A DNA stretch of 64,000 nucleotides. Origin: Candidatus Zixiibacteriota bacterium (GTDB lineage: Bacteria > Zixibacteria > MSB-5A5 > GN15 > FEB-12). Positions 8,426 through 19,500 of the stretch are shown in pieces; position 1 is the first letter of the stretch, and each line of letters starts with the position of its first letter. The stretch lies in the NCBI GenBank assembly GCA_024280215.1, contig JAJRQO010000019.1, positions 1-64,000 of the forward strand, in the 5' to 3' direction. The notes under the pieces were generated by a model. It worked only from the letters and a program-made list of their open reading frames with translations, was not told the origin of the DNA and did no database searches. The position numbers and the translations under genes were made by a program.

Positions 8426-8460
8426 CTGTCCCCCTCGGACGTTCCCCAGCCCCTATAAAA

Positions 8461-10371
8461 TTATTTCAGTAACAACATTTTCTTTGTTTCATTAAAGATA
8501 CCAGCTTGAAGCTTGTAAAGATAAACTCCACTGGCTGTTTCTCTACCGTCCCAAGATATAGCATGATTACCGGCTTCAAAATATGAATTAGCAAGAGTCG
8601 TTACTACCTGACCGTTTATATTATATACCTCTAACTTCACATCAGATGCTTCTGGTAAACTGAAACTGATAGTTGTTGTTGGATTAAACGGATTTGGATA
8701 GTTTTGATTTAAACTGAACGCATCTGGAATTAATCCACCTTTTGCAGCTGAGTTAATAAGAGGTGTATACGAATTAAGTTTATCATCAACAACTATTGCT
8801 GAAACAATTTCAAACTCACCATTTAATTCAATGATGTTGTTTTTACCTTGAGGTATATATTCAGCACCATCTAAATCAAGAAGACCGATCTTGACAATGT
8901 TTTCATCTTGACGATAGAGTAAATCGAGATTGCTAAATTCAGAATTAATAGAACTGAAATTATCACCAGTTACAAATAATTCGAGTCCTAAGATATTGTC
9001 TTCAGACGATAAACTGATAATTGTATTGCCATTAATGACCGATGACGAAAGGGATGAAGTATTTGAAGTAAGCTTTGGTGTAAAGCTAATTCCAATATTA
9101 CCACATTCTAAAACAGGAACACCACCAAACATGTAATTTACAATATATACAAGGTCACCAATATCTGGAATTCCACCACTACCATTAACATCTATTGTGT
9201 TCATGATGCAAGGTGGAGGCCCCCCTTGAAATGAAAAGGCGACAAAGGCTACTAAGTCAGCAATATCTACTGAACCAGACATATCAAAATCACCCGGAAC
9301 ATAACCACCAATTATAATTGTATCAGTGCTGAATTCAGGTAATAGTACTGCTCCAGAAGTATCTACATAAGCTAATTGTTTAAATGGATCACCGCTAAAT
9401 GTTGTGTCCCATGTGTAAATAGATTCTGTATTACATTGTGGTGGAGCATAAAAATAGACTTTAAATAAAGTGTCTATCCCTGCTGGTAACTCAACACCTG
9501 ACCCTTGTGCCATTGAGACAGAGAGGATACCATTTGTGTTGTCAATATCTCTGAATATAGATGTCCAGCCATCAGTTGTGAGTCCTACTGTAGAAACGGA
9601 ACAGACCATCAGTTGTGGTGCATAAGTTAACGGTACTTGAAACCCCTCGATTGCATCTGATAGCGTAGCAACGACTGGTAAAACCAAACACTCGTCATCA
9701 CACGGTGTCGCTGTGATAGATGGGATGTTGAGGGAAGAAGGATCTTTTAGTGTAACATTTGTAATTTTATTAAAATTGACATTATCATTAGCTATTGCAA
9801 TGTTAAACATAAATTGATTCATCAAATTTTCTATTTGATACGATTCATTTAATCCAGCACCTGTCACTTTTAGAATATTACTATTTGTCACTTTCATTTC
9901 AATAGTGACCCACATACCTGGGGTATAGGAACCTATAAGGAGGCCTGGAAACCCATACCCATAATTTGGGTCATTATCATACAAATAAATATTATTATTT
10001 CTGAACATAATACCAACAAATCGCCCAACGTAAAATGCCCATCCATCAGTAAAACCTAAAAAAAATGCATCATCATTAGTTGCATTATCAGAAGAGTTTA
10101 CATAGGGTTGAATATCAACTGATATTAGTTGTTCTTTTAATATAAAATTTTTTGTCCTGATTTGCCCCCAACATATATCACTCTTTTCAAAGGAAGCAGT
10201 ATCTCCACTAACCTCTGGAAACCAACTTCCGTAATTACTATTTCCACACCACTTGTTCCCATCCCAAAATGTTGCTGAATCAATATCTAAATTTGTAACT
10301 TGTGCATTTCCTACTGATGGAATTGCGATTAAAATTAAAGCTGTTAAAATTGTTAGTAATACCGTCCTCAC
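8461..10371 (-). CDS. T9SS-sorted surface protein with cohesin-like and dockerin-like domains
   Basis: The product is 636 residues. The start is GTG 10371, because AGGAGGT lies 5-6 nt upstream; an ATG 30 bp earlier is upstream of that site. Order of parts: signal peptide (VRTVLLTILTALILIAI, PSVGNA), a LamG/jelly-roll-like region to about 220, a cohesin-like beta-sandwich (about 225-355), a dockerin-like pair (360-430: GDFDMSGSVDIADLVAFVA and DVNGSGGIPDIGDLVYIVN), a linker domain and a C-terminal sorting domain (about 555-636) with NQNYPNPFNPTTTISFSL and GVYLYKLQAG. Type IX secretion exports and anchors such proteins in FCB bacteria. It is monocistronic, with its own terminator downstream. Confidence 0.85.
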   Translation of the reverse strand: MRTVLLTILTALILIAIPSVGNAQVTNLDIDSATFWDGNKWCGNSNYGSWFPEVSGDTASFEKSDICWGQIRTKNFILKEQLISVDIQPYVNSSDNATNDDAFFLGFTDGWAFYVGRFVGIMFRNNNIYLYDNDPNYGYGFPGLLIGSYTPGMWVTIEMKVTNSNILKVTGAGLNESYQIENLMNQFMFNIAIANDNVNFNKITNVTLKDPSSLNIPSITATPCDDECLVLPVVATLSDAIEGFQVPLTYAPQLMVCSVSTVGLTTDGWTSIFRDIDNTNGILSVSMAQGSGVELPAGIDTLFKVYFYAPPQCNTESIYTWDTTFSGDPFKQLAYVDTSGAVLLPEFSTDTIIIGGYVPGDFDMSGSVDIADLVAFVAFSFQGGPPPCIMNTIDVNGSGGIPDIGDLVYIVNYMFGGVPVLECGNIGISFTPKLTSNTSSLSSSVINGNTIISLSSEDNILGLELFVTGDNFSSINSEFSNLDLLYRQDENIVKIGLLDLDGAEYIPQGKNNIIELNGEFEIVSAIVVDDKLNSYTPLINSAAKGGLIPDAFSLNQNYPNPFNPTTTISFSLPEASDVKLEVYNINGQVVTTLANSYFEAGNHAISWDGRETASGVYLYKLQAGIFNETKKMLLLK

Positions 10372-10602
10372 AGCATACCTCCTGTTTGAAAAGTTAAACA
10401 TTTATAGTTCCGTTGTCGTGATAATGTATAACAACATCCATGCCAAACGGCATATGCATCGCATTCCGCTATAACACAATGCGTTAGAGGGTTAAGGTGA
10501 TTTAGAGGCACTATGAGTGTGAATAATGCTCACAAAACTAAAGTAATGTGGTGTGACTAATTAACACACTCTAAATTTTATTAGGTGTCAGAAAAGTGAA
10601 CA

Positions 10603-10630
10603 TTGACTTATAGCGATATTATTCTATATT
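10603..10630 (+). promoter_or_regulatory. Candidate promoter of the 10.6-kb two-component operon
   Basis: TTGACT (10603-10608), a 16-bp spacer and TATATT (10625-10630). The start point would fall at or next to the ATG at 10637, and no Shine-Dalgarno is visible there, so the transcript may be leaderless or nearly so. Confidence 0.35.
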
Positions 10631-10636
10631 ACAAAT

Positions 10637-12859
10637 ATGCTAAAAAGATTAATAATTACGTACATCTTACTTTGTTGTATAGTTATCACTGCATCTGCGG
10701 ATGTCGAACGATTTACAATCAAATCAGATAATAATCCTGATTATCTACCATATGAAGTAACTATAATCGACTCATCTGACCATTCACTAAATAGAATTAC
10801 AGTTCTAATGCGTAATATGGTTTCTATTTATAAAACCGGATTATTCAAAGAGGATAAAGCATCTTTTGTTCAATCACATAATCCTGGCAAGGGCATAGTG
10901 GATAATCCGAGATTTAGTTTTGTACAATACCCTCCAGCTAGAATTATTAGAGAAAATCCTGTAGGGTTTAATATTGCAGACTGGAGATTTTATTATGATA
11001 AACAGTTACAGAAAAAACTAATAATTGCAACTGGAATAATTGGCGATTCTATACTTGTTTATTCTGAAGACCCTCAAGGTAATATTTTACCTGATAAAAA
11101 AAGAGTAATATTAATTTGTGACAAAGGACAGTCTGAAACCCTGTTAAAAACTGGTTGCATCATCCTAGCCATATCAAATGAAGAAGCGTTTCTTTACCTT
11201 GATAATAATAAATTAAAACATAAAAGACTTTATTGTATTGACTTAAAAGACCTCAAAATTAAATGGTTTATTGATAACACCTCAGCTAAAATTTATACAT
11301 TAACAAGTCAAACTGAAAAATATTATTTTCTTACAACGATCACACCCAAAAATGGATATATAACAAAAGAATTTGATGATAAATACGCTTATTTTGCTGT
11401 TATAAATAATGAAGGTAAAGTTATTAATAAAAAAATACTATCTCTTGATTACTATACACCTCTAACGTCTTCCTCATCAGACAGTTCTTTTTTCTTTATA
11501 TCTCATGAAATAAGACCGGCTGATTCGCCTGATGAAATAATCCCAAAACCGGATAGCTTTTTTATTTCTCGCTTGGATAGATTAGGCAATTTTGAAAAAA
11601 CGATTGCTGTATCAGAATATCCTTATCAACTGTTTTATGCCCCATATAAATCAAAAAATGATTTGAGACTATTTGTATTATTTAAAGAAAACATCATGCG
11701 TGTTTACGATGATGAATTATTATTAATTGCCGAGTACAGTAACTTCCCCTATAGCACTTACTTTGGTACTCTTCAAATAGAACAACAAGATAATCCTGTT
11801 TATATTTTTACAGATGGCTTGTATAATTATGATTTTCAAAAGTTATTAGAATGGCCATATAAAATTTTTAAAAAACCAGAAAGTTTAACTCAAGATGAAT
11901 TAGGAAATACAAAAGAACTACTTCTTCAAGGTGTAGATTTTTGGGGTATTGCTTCTATTAAGAGAAAATCAACTCTTGACCTTCTTACTGTATTCTACCT
12001 ACACAACCAAAAATACATCCTCATGGTTCTTTCTGGGCTTTTAGTGGGATTACTTTTAACAAGTATTTATCAGAGGCGGACAAAAAACAACCTCAATCTT
12101 ATCACATCCCAAAATGTTGAACTTGAAAAGACTCATCAACAATTAAAAGAGATGCAGTACAAACTAATAGAAGCTGAGAAATATAAACAAGCCAAAGATA
12201 TCGCTGGAGGTTTTGCACACGAAATCCGCAATGCCCTCTTCCCTGTTGACGGATCTTTGAACAAACTATTCAAATTAAATAACCAAGAGCAATATGATAA
12301 AGAAAAATTAGAGAAATATTATAATAGAATTAAAAGCTCAACTAATAGAGCTATCACCATGACAGAATTGATTTCTCAATATACAAAACTTGATTCAGCA
12401 TATTTACCCGAAGTTGTTAATATAACTAATATCATCAATGAAGTAATTGACACCAACCAAACAAGAATAGATGAACAACACGTTGAGATTAAAATAGAAA
12501 GTGACTCAGACCATATAATTGAGTCCAACAACCAACAGCTATTTATTGTATTAAACAACCTTTTACTCAACAGTTTGGATGCATTGACAAATAGAGATAA
12601 TTGTCTTATATTCATTAAGTTATGGGCTGATAGAAATAGCTTACATCTTTCTTTTGAAGATAACGGAGTAGGGATAAATTTGGGGAAAGTTGATAAAATA
12701 TTTGATACGTTTTTCTCTACTAAACCGACCAAAGGAACTGGTATTGGACTTAGTATGGTTAAAAAAATTATAGAAATGTATCATGGAACAATAAAAGTTT
12801 CAAGTATTGAGAATAGTAAAACAACATTTGAAATAACATTTAAACTCTTAAAAAGATAA
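10637..12859 (+). CDS. Membrane sensor histidine kinase with extracytoplasmic sensor
   Basis: The product is 740 residues. It has a signal peptide (1-22), a large periplasmic region (about 23-455) of unrecognised, possibly propeller-like fold, one transmembrane helix (about 459-480), a coiled coil, a dimerisation/phosphoacceptor helix with His528 in FAHEIRNALFP, and a HATPase domain with N-box NNLLLNSLDA and G-boxes EDNGVGI and KGTGIGLSMV. It phosphorylates the sigma-54 activator encoded 9 bp downstream. The HEIRN-A-L-F-P form of the H-box belongs to the NtrB/AtoS-like kinases that pair with such activators. The signal sensed is unknown, probably an envelope cue given the large external domain. 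Confidence 0.9.
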   Translation: MLKRLIITYILLCCIVITASADVERFTIKSDNNPDYLPYEVTIIDSSDHSLNRITVLMRNMVSIYKTGLFKEDKASFVQSHNPGKGIVDNPRFSFVQYPPARIIRENPVGFNIADWRFYYDKQLQKKLIIATGIIGDSILVYSEDPQGNILPDKKRVILICDKGQSETLLKTGCIILAISNEEAFLYLDNNKLKHKRLYCIDLKDLKIKWFIDNTSAKIYTLTSQTEKYYFLTTITPKNGYITKEFDDKYAYFAVINNEGKVINKKILSLDYYTPLTSSSSDSSFFFISHEIRPADSPDEIIPKPDSFFISRLDRLGNFEKTIAVSEYPYQLFYAPYKSKNDLRLFVLFKENIMRVYDDELLLIAEYSNFPYSTYFGTLQIEQQDNPVYIFTDGLYNYDFQKLLEWPYKIFKKPESLTQDELGNTKELLLQGVDFWGIASIKRKSTLDLLTVFYLHNQKYILMVLSGLLVGLLLTSIYQRRTKNNLNLITSQNVELEKTHQQLKEMQYKLIEAEKYKQAKDIAGGFAHEIRNALFPVDGSLNKLFKLNNQEQYDKEKLEKYYNRIKSSTNRAITMTELISQYTKLDSAYLPEVVNITNIINEVIDTNQTRIDEQHVEIKIESDSDHIIESNNQQLFIVLNNLLLNSLDALTNRDNCLIFIKLWADRNSLHLSFEDNGVGINLGKVDKIFDTFFSTKPTKGTGIGLSMVKKIIEMYHGTIKVSSIENSKTTFEITFKLLKR

Positions 12860-12868
12860 ATATATTTA

Positions 12869-14227
12869 ATGTCAAAACATAAAATACTACTTGTTGATGA
12901 TGACCCTCTGGTCTTAGAAGTTCTTGAAGATTTGTTTTCTGACGATTATGAAGTCATCTTGGCATCTTCTGGTGAACAAGCAGTCCATCTTTTTAAAGAG
13001 AACCCAAGTACAACAGTTGTCGTAATGGATATTAAAATGCCAGTTATGGATGGTATTTCAGCTGGGCGAGTAATCAAACAAGAGAATTCTAAAATTCCAA
13101 TTATTTTCCATACTGGCTATCCAGGTGACTATGCTGAAGATAAAATTAATAGTGATGAACAACCTTTTGATTATATTCAAAAAGGCAACTCTTCTACCAG
13201 ACTAATACGTTCCGTCAAAAATGCCAATGAGTGCTATACCTCAAAACTAAATCAAATAAATATTGCGACTCATGCAGAACAAACATATGGACTTGTTGGC
13301 ATATCTGAAAAAATGCTTGAAGTGTATAAGCTCATTGATAAAGTATCTGTAACCGACTCTAAAGTAATGATTTTAGGTGAGACAGGAACAGGAAAAGAAT
13401 TAGTTGCCAGAGCAATACATAATAATAGTATGAGAAAAGATAATCGTTTATGTATCTTTAATTGTAATCATAAATCACCTGATATTATTGAATCCGAATT
13501 GTTTGGACATACAAGAGGTGCATTTACTGGGGCGATATCAGACACAATCGGCTTATTTGAATATGGAGACAATGGTACTGTCTTTTTAGATGAAATTGGA
13601 GACTTAGATATTACAACACAAGCAAAATTGTTGCGAGTTCTTGAAACAGGTGAATTTCAAAAAGTCGGTTCACCTGAAATTAAAAAGACAAATGTACGAG
13701 TCCTTTGTGCCACTCATAAAAATCTTAAAGATATGGTTGATGATGATAAATTTAGACAAGATCTATATTTCAGATTGAAGGGAATTACGATTATGATACC
13801 ACCTCTTAGTAAGAGGAAAGAAGATATTCCAATTTTAATTAAGAGATTCATAGATAAAGTCACAATCGAAAAAGGATTACCACCCATAATATTTGACAAC
13901 TCAGCTATCAATGTTCTTCTTGAATATAATTGGCCTGGTAATGTTAGACAATTATTTGATACGATTGAATCTGTAATTGTATTATCTGATTCTGATTTAA
14001 TCGTTAAAGAAGATATTGAAAAGTATCTAAACTATGAATGCTCTAATTCATCAACACAACAATTATCAGTTCAACTTAAAGAACTTGAAAAAACTCTAAT
14101 CCTCGAAGCTCTTGTTGCAACAAATTATAATATCAGTAGAGCTGCGTTACTTCTCGATATTGAACGTACTAATCTAAGCAAAAAAATCAGAAATCATAAA
14201 ATTGATTTATCGTTATTAAAAAATTGA
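12869..14227 (+). CDS. Sigma-54-dependent response regulator (NtrC type)
   Basis: The product is 452 residues. The receiver domain (1-120) has the acidic pocket DDD at 10-12, phosphoacceptor Asp54 (VVMDIKMP) and Lys105. The AAA+ domain (about 140-370) has Walker A GETGTGKE (170-177), the sigma-54-contacting GAFTGA loop (217-222) and Walker B VFLDE (238-242). A Fis-type helix-turn-helix closes the protein (about 410-450, NISRAALLLDIERTNLSKKI). It is cotranscribed with the histidine kinase. Targets probably include genes with -24/-12 promoters; none is obvious immediately downstream. Confidence 0.93.
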   Translation: MSKHKILLVDDDPLVLEVLEDLFSDDYEVILASSGEQAVHLFKENPSTTVVVMDIKMPVMDGISAGRVIKQENSKIPIIFHTGYPGDYAEDKINSDEQPFDYIQKGNSSTRLIRSVKNANECYTSKLNQINIATHAEQTYGLVGISEKMLEVYKLIDKVSVTDSKVMILGETGTGKELVARAIHNNSMRKDNRLCIFNCNHKSPDIIESELFGHTRGAFTGAISDTIGLFEYGDNGTVFLDEIGDLDITTQAKLLRVLETGEFQKVGSPEIKKTNVRVLCATHKNLKDMVDDDKFRQDLYFRLKGITIMIPPLSKRKEDIPILIKRFIDKVTIEKGLPPIIFDNSAINVLLEYNWPGNVRQLFDTIESVIVLSDSDLIVKEDIEKYLNYECSNSSTQQLSVQLKELEKTLILEALVATNYNISRAALLLDIERTNLSKKIRNHKIDLSLLKN

Positions 14228-14587
14228 TAAAGAGCTGTTTTTAGTCTCTACAAGTGGGAAGAAATTGTAAATGTCCACTCGTGATTGTTTTTCTTGCTCT
14301 AACCAAAACGACATAAAACAGATCATCAATACCAAACAGTGCGATAAATCCAACCCAGTACTGAAACCGATAATTTTTCTCCAGTAAGCTACAAACCAAC
14401 CCACCGATTTTAAGTTAGTTCTCATTATGAAAGAATAAATTATAAGACTCATTTACTTTAAGCATTGACAATCATAAACCGATTTGTACATTATTAACAT
14501 AAAGAGACATAAGTTCTCAAAAGCTTAATTAGGAAATCCTGGTGAAATTGAAAATAATTAGACACACCAAAAGAAAGGAATGATATT
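14228..14587. other. Intergenic region
   Basis: No supported gene. A 78-codon minus-strand frame (14216-14452) overlaps the response-regulator stop, lacks a ribosome-binding site and matches nothing recognised. The right part holds the promoter candidate listed next. Confidence 0.5.
14465..14492 (+). promoter_or_regulatory. Candidate promoter of the 14.6-20.4 kb operon
   Basis: A perfect TTGACA (14465-14470) and TACATT (14487-14492) with a 16-bp spacer. This gives a leader of about 90 nt before the TTG start at 14588, which has AAGGA 8 nt upstream. Confidence 0.4.
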
Positions 14588-16540
14588 TTGTCTCCTCTTC
14601 GAGTAACACTTCTTATCATTTTTATCGTAGCGATTAATGTTCCAATATTTGCCGCTTCGATTGACGAGCTTCAAAATAATTATGACAATTTGTCTACACA
14701 ATTTAATAAAGTTAAGGGACTTGCACTCTCTACTTTAAAAGAGATTAAACAAATTGACACAGAATGTCGTGATAATCAAGGAACACCTCTCCAGTCCAAG
14801 ATAGATCTGGCACGACGCAAATTAATAAAAGTTGAGCTTTTACGAGTTTCGTTTGATGCGACTTATCAAGACGCAACTCTTTTGTTATCTCAAACTAATA
14901 CTCTTTTAAAAAAACTGGATAAAAATGAACCGTTAGTAATCAAGTTAAAACCATCACTTATAAAAATAAACACCGACTTGAGTAAATACCACAGATACGT
15001 AGAACGTTACTATCAAAGTGTGGTAGATGATTTCGGACAACCAATCACAACAACTATCCCGATAAATACCGTTGGAACGGCGAACAGTAAACTTATGCTG
15101 GTTGGTGAAGCCACAGCTGGTCTTGGCACATCAAAGTATGAACGAGTTAATTTAAATCCTGGTGTAAACATATCAGGCAAAGATATTTCTATTGGTCTTA
15201 AAGGAAAGTATATCCCTACTGATAAAACATCTGTCTATGCATTTGTTGATCATAAAACTACCGTAGAACAACGCGAGATTGGGTTGACCAAATTAGGTGC
15301 ATCGGTCGTACAACAACTCACACCAAATTTTAGTGCTACTGCTGGTCTCGATGTCAATAAATACTCTGATGCAGAAAATGATATCGCAAATTTTAGTGAT
15401 ATGGGTATGTTTTCAAGAGTCGCCTATCAAAATCAAGCAAAACGTTTTAATATAAACTTTAAACAAGTGAAACGCACATATCCAAGTGCAAATTCGCTTG
15501 AATACACAACGACAAATTTTACAACAAATGCAACTCTTCCTACAGGGCAAGGCAAAATAAAAGCTCAACTTCGTTACTTTAAGAAAGTAAACGAAATTGA
15601 GTTTATGGATTTCACCGAATTAGCCCCGAGCTTAGTTTGGACATTCTCTCCATCTGGTTCCCAATTAGCTGCTTCATATCAACAATTCACTCATCCAAAT
15701 CAAGATAGTGCTATCACTGACAATAACCGAATAAAAGTACACTATCATTCTGTTTCAAGAAGTGGAAAATCTGTCAAGACTTGGGGACCTGAAGTTATGC
15801 TCTATCAATATCCATTTGCTGAAGAGAATGATTACACCGATGTTAAACTCATACGTAAAATTGATAGTCGTGGAAATAGTTATTCATCTACACGTTGGGA
15901 AATTGCCTATCGCATTTATTCAGATACTATTCAATTTGATTTTGCACAACTACAATATCGTAAAAACAACCGACCAATTGTATCGGGTAAATATACAAGT
16001 TTCAATATAGCAGCGCGATATTATACAGAAGCATCTGATAAAGACGATTTACTTCGTTTCGGAAATGTCCATCCTGCCCATACTCTTGATTTTTATTGGG
16101 ACTTCGGTTGGAGTAATAGTAAAACAGGTTTCATTCGTAAATTTTCAATAGGTCCGATTCTTGCCACACGAATGTATTTTGATACCGAACGTGCTGATGC
16201 ATTTGATGCTGATTTTGTTGATATTGATTTTGTCCTTCTCAACCCACGAAATTCGGCACGAGTAGGTATGAAAGTCGGCATGTCTGGAGTTAGTACATCT
16301 GGAACTACATGGCGAGCAGATATTAGTTATATTTGGTCGACTCTCTACAATGCAGTTCCGATTCGTAGCACTAACATCCTTGAATTGAATACTCAAATAA
16401 ATTATCCTGTAAATGATAAATGGGCTATTGAAGGGTATTCCAAGATGCACCGTACGAGAGCAGATATAGCTTCCCCTGCGGATTTGAATAAATTTGATAT
16501 AGGGATACGTGCCAAGTATCTCTTTGGTCTTTCCCATTAA
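14588..16540 (+). CDS. Outer-membrane beta-barrel protein with N-terminal coiled coil
   Basis: The product is 650 residues. It starts at TTG with AAGGA 8 nt upstream. A signal peptide (MSPLRVTLLIIFIVAINVPIFAA) is followed by a coiled-coil region (about 25-150: LQNNYDNLSTQFNKVKGLA, LIKINTDLSKYHRYVERY). A long C-terminal part (about 170-650) is made of alternating-residue beta strands, such as VSVYAFVDHKTTVEQ-like and FNIAARYYTEASDKDD, and ends with strand IGIRAKYLFGLSH. The layout resembles outer-membrane proteins in which a periplasmic helical domain precedes a barrel of about 20-plus strands. It is 20 bp before the giant modular protein gene, so the two are probably cotranscribed; the barrel could anchor or export that protein (inference). 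Confidence 0.65.
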   Translation: MSPLRVTLLIIFIVAINVPIFAASIDELQNNYDNLSTQFNKVKGLALSTLKEIKQIDTECRDNQGTPLQSKIDLARRKLIKVELLRVSFDATYQDATLLLSQTNTLLKKLDKNEPLVIKLKPSLIKINTDLSKYHRYVERYYQSVVDDFGQPITTTIPINTVGTANSKLMLVGEATAGLGTSKYERVNLNPGVNISGKDISIGLKGKYIPTDKTSVYAFVDHKTTVEQREIGLTKLGASVVQQLTPNFSATAGLDVNKYSDAENDIANFSDMGMFSRVAYQNQAKRFNINFKQVKRTYPSANSLEYTTTNFTTNATLPTGQGKIKAQLRYFKKVNEIEFMDFTELAPSLVWTFSPSGSQLAASYQQFTHPNQDSAITDNNRIKVHYHSVSRSGKSVKTWGPEVMLYQYPFAEENDYTDVKLIRKIDSRGNSYSSTRWEIAYRIYSDTIQFDFAQLQYRKNNRPIVSGKYTSFNIAARYYTEASDKDDLLRFGNVHPAHTLDFYWDFGWSNSKTGFIRKFSIGPILATRMYFDTERADAFDADFVDIDFVLLNPRNSARVGMKVGMSGVSTSGTTWRADISYIWSTLYNAVPIRSTNILELNTQINYPVNDKWAIEGYSKMHRTRADIASPADLNKFDIGIRAKYLFGLSH

Positions 16541-16560
16541 CGAAAACGAGGAATTATAAA

Positions 16561-19500
16561 GTGATAAAATTCTTAAAATTATATACTAAGTCGATTAAGC
16601 TATGGTCGACCGCTTTGTTGCTCGGTTTATTCGTAGCAACACCGTTCATTTCTGTGAACGCACAATCTGAATATGATGAAGCGATACAGCAGACTGAAGA
16701 TCAATGGGAAGCTGTTCGAAACACAATGAAGCAGAGTAAAGAAAAAGTTGACGAGTTTAAAAAGGTTTATCAAGAATACCATGATGCTGTTTTCAGCGGT
16801 GCCCCAGAAGAAGGTCTTGCACTGGCTAGAAAATTATTCAATTTAGATAAAAATCAGACTGCTGCTGCCCAGAAGAAAGTTGAAAGCCTCAAAGAGATGT
16901 TTAGGACTCTTGACAAAAACGGTTTGATGAACAAATTAAAAAGTACATCTGAAAAATTAGACTTTGCTAATAATGTAGCGGGTGAAGTTCAAAATATCTG
17001 GGAGTTTACTAAGAAATTTGACCCTGCCAACGCAAAAGATAATCCGACCTACGGATTACGTTTGATTGGAACATTCCTTACGGAAGGTGCCAGCAAGATG
17101 GAAAAAATTCCTTTAGTCGGACAGATTTTAGGAAAATGGGTTGGTGCCTACGGGGAGATTGCTGGTGATTTTGCAAACGCACTCGACAAACTTGGTAAAA
17201 AAATCGAAGAGTCCCGTGGAGGTTCTCTTTGCGGACAACTTGGCTATAAAACAGACCTTCAAGCAGCGTTCACAGTTGCATCAAAAGCTGATGAAGACTG
17301 CCTTACTTTTTTCCCGACTGGTATTTTTCCTCATATGAAAGGAGAAACATATGAAGGAAATAATTCATACTTCTTGTTTGATCCATCGTCTAACCGAGGC
17401 TACTTCGTCTCGCCAAGTGATGCTGAAAAAGTTTACAAATGGCATAAAAAACTTATTGATAAAAAAGCTCTCTATCCTGACTGGTTAGCAAGTCGTGCCA
17501 ACTCTCTCAAGCCAAATATTGAACAAAAAGCTCGTAAATGGTATACATCTTTTTCAGGATGGGCTAATAAATCTGACTTGGGGTGGAGAATTATTGAGAA
17601 ACTCAACTTGTTTCAAGATGCATATACTTATGGTATTTTAGATGAAGAAGGATTTGTCGGAAATTATATAATTGCGGAAAAACATCATGATAAGATTAAT
17701 AAAATCATGGAAGAGTTTGAAAAACATCTTTTGATTGCAGGAACCGTAACTCAACAAGATGGTGATAGCGAGAAGCCATCAAGTGGTGCCACAGTTCAGT
17801 TCACTATAAATGGTAAAGCTTACTCAGAAAAGACCAGTGCGAGTGGTGCATACGAAGTCTTGCTGAAAGGTAAAGTAAACGATGCTGTCATGGAGCAAGT
17901 CTCCAAAGAAAGTTTCAAAACTATTAACTCGAATGGACGTTTTGTACAAAATGTCCTTATTGGACAAAACTACACTTTATATAAAGATGCTATGACCGTT
18001 GTTATTAGCGGAACTGTATATATGAAAGAAAATCAAGATGCCCCGACAGTTGCTGTTTCTGGTGCGACTGTAGCCGCATCTGCATCAGAGTCATATTCAT
18101 TAGGCTCTACAACTTCTGGTGGAGATGGTTCTTTTACCCTCACAGTAAAAACTTTAGAAGGAGTTGAAGTAACCTGTACCGCAACAAAAGATGATGCATC
18201 AGGTGCCGCGTCATTTACTGTAATTGGTGAGGCACACTCAGGCTTAGAAATTACTATGAATAAAACGGAAGAAGGAGACAAAGACAGCGAAGATAATAGT
18301 TGGGTCATCAATGTACTTGTACTCGACAATGCTGGAAACCCACTTCCAGCTACTACTGTAAGCAGTAGCTATAATGCTGTCGCTGTAACTACAGGTGGTG
18401 ACGGGTCGGCTATTATCGGGCCAATCGAAATTCCCTCAACGTGGCAAGACGAAGCATTTGCTGTAACACTCACACCATCAGTTACTGTTGTTGGTGGTAC
18501 TCAAGTCAGTGGTTCTTCCGCTACCTTAACTTATAATGGCGAATCCCCGAGTGCTATATCATTAACAATACCTGTTTTAATTCCACACATGGTAACAATT
18601 AGCGGGAAAGTAACTGATGCAAACAGTATTGGAGTAAGTGGAGCAGTTGTAACTGGTGCTGGTATTTCTGTAACTACTACAGGTGGTGTATTTTCGATAG
18701 GACCTATCTCTATGCACAAAGATTCTTCGATTGCTGTCACAGCTGTTCTTGATGACGGTACGAATGTATATTCAGGTGGTCCAGTAACATGTACATTTGA
18801 TGGTTCCAACACAGCAATTTCTATATCTATTCTCTTACCTATGGAAACAGAAACAGAAGTTACTATCACCGGTATGGTAAAAGATCTTAACAGTAAACCT
18901 CTTTCAGGTGCTGCAGTCACAGGTGGTGGTGGAGCTATCACTACCGATGGTGCAGGAATGTATACTCTTCCACCATTTAAACATGTACTTGGAACGCCAG
19001 TAATCATATCAGCATCTATCACCGCAGTCGATGGTGTCTCTGTTGGTGGACAAGCTGAAGCAGTCCCAACAAGTGAGTCAGCATCTGCTTCTACTATCAT
19101 AATAGATGTAGAACAGCACGATATGTTAGAAGTCACAATCAGCGGAACCGTTACCAGTAGTGAAGGTGATGCAATAAATGGTGCCACAGTTTCAGGTGGA
19201 GGACAATCGACAACATCTGACGCAAGTGGTAATTTCACACTCGGTCTTATTGAGTACGAAGAAGGTCAATCTGTTGCTGTCTCTGCTTCTGCATTCAACT
19301 CCGATGGTGAATCTGTTGGTGGGTACGCTTCCGTTATTCCAATTTCTGAAGTTGCAAACGTTGTTATTGCTATCGACATGAAATCTGACTCTGAAGATGA
19401 ATTGGATTCTCTTATAAGTGAAATAGAAAGGGAAATTGACTCACTTGGCATAGATGCTGAAGCATTGTTAGCTGAATTTAATATGATAATAATTGATTTA

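Larger units (their letters stand above)
7993..8460. other. Intergenic region with promoter candidate and hairpins
   Basis: No convincing gene is present. On the minus strand TTGACA (8084-8079) lies about 16-18 nt before weak -10-like AT-rich sequence and could drive the 7992-start operon. The right half holds the terminator and repeat listed separately. Short plus-strand reading frames cross these hairpins and look non-coding. Confidence 0.5.

Noticed and set aside
8262..8495. 77-codon plus-strand frame
   Set aside because: It runs through the terminator and palindrome and into the end of the opposite gene, and its similarity to a frame near 48.6 kb is caused by the shared hairpin repeat.
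14216..14452. 78-codon minus-strand frame after the sigma-54 regulator
   Set aside because: It overlaps the regulator stop, has no ribosome-binding site and shows no recognisable domain; treated as non-coding.
18531..19238. 235-codon minus-strand frame rich in Pro, Val and Thr
   Set aside because: It is an antisense shadow of the repeated beta-sandwich region of the 1265-residue protein.
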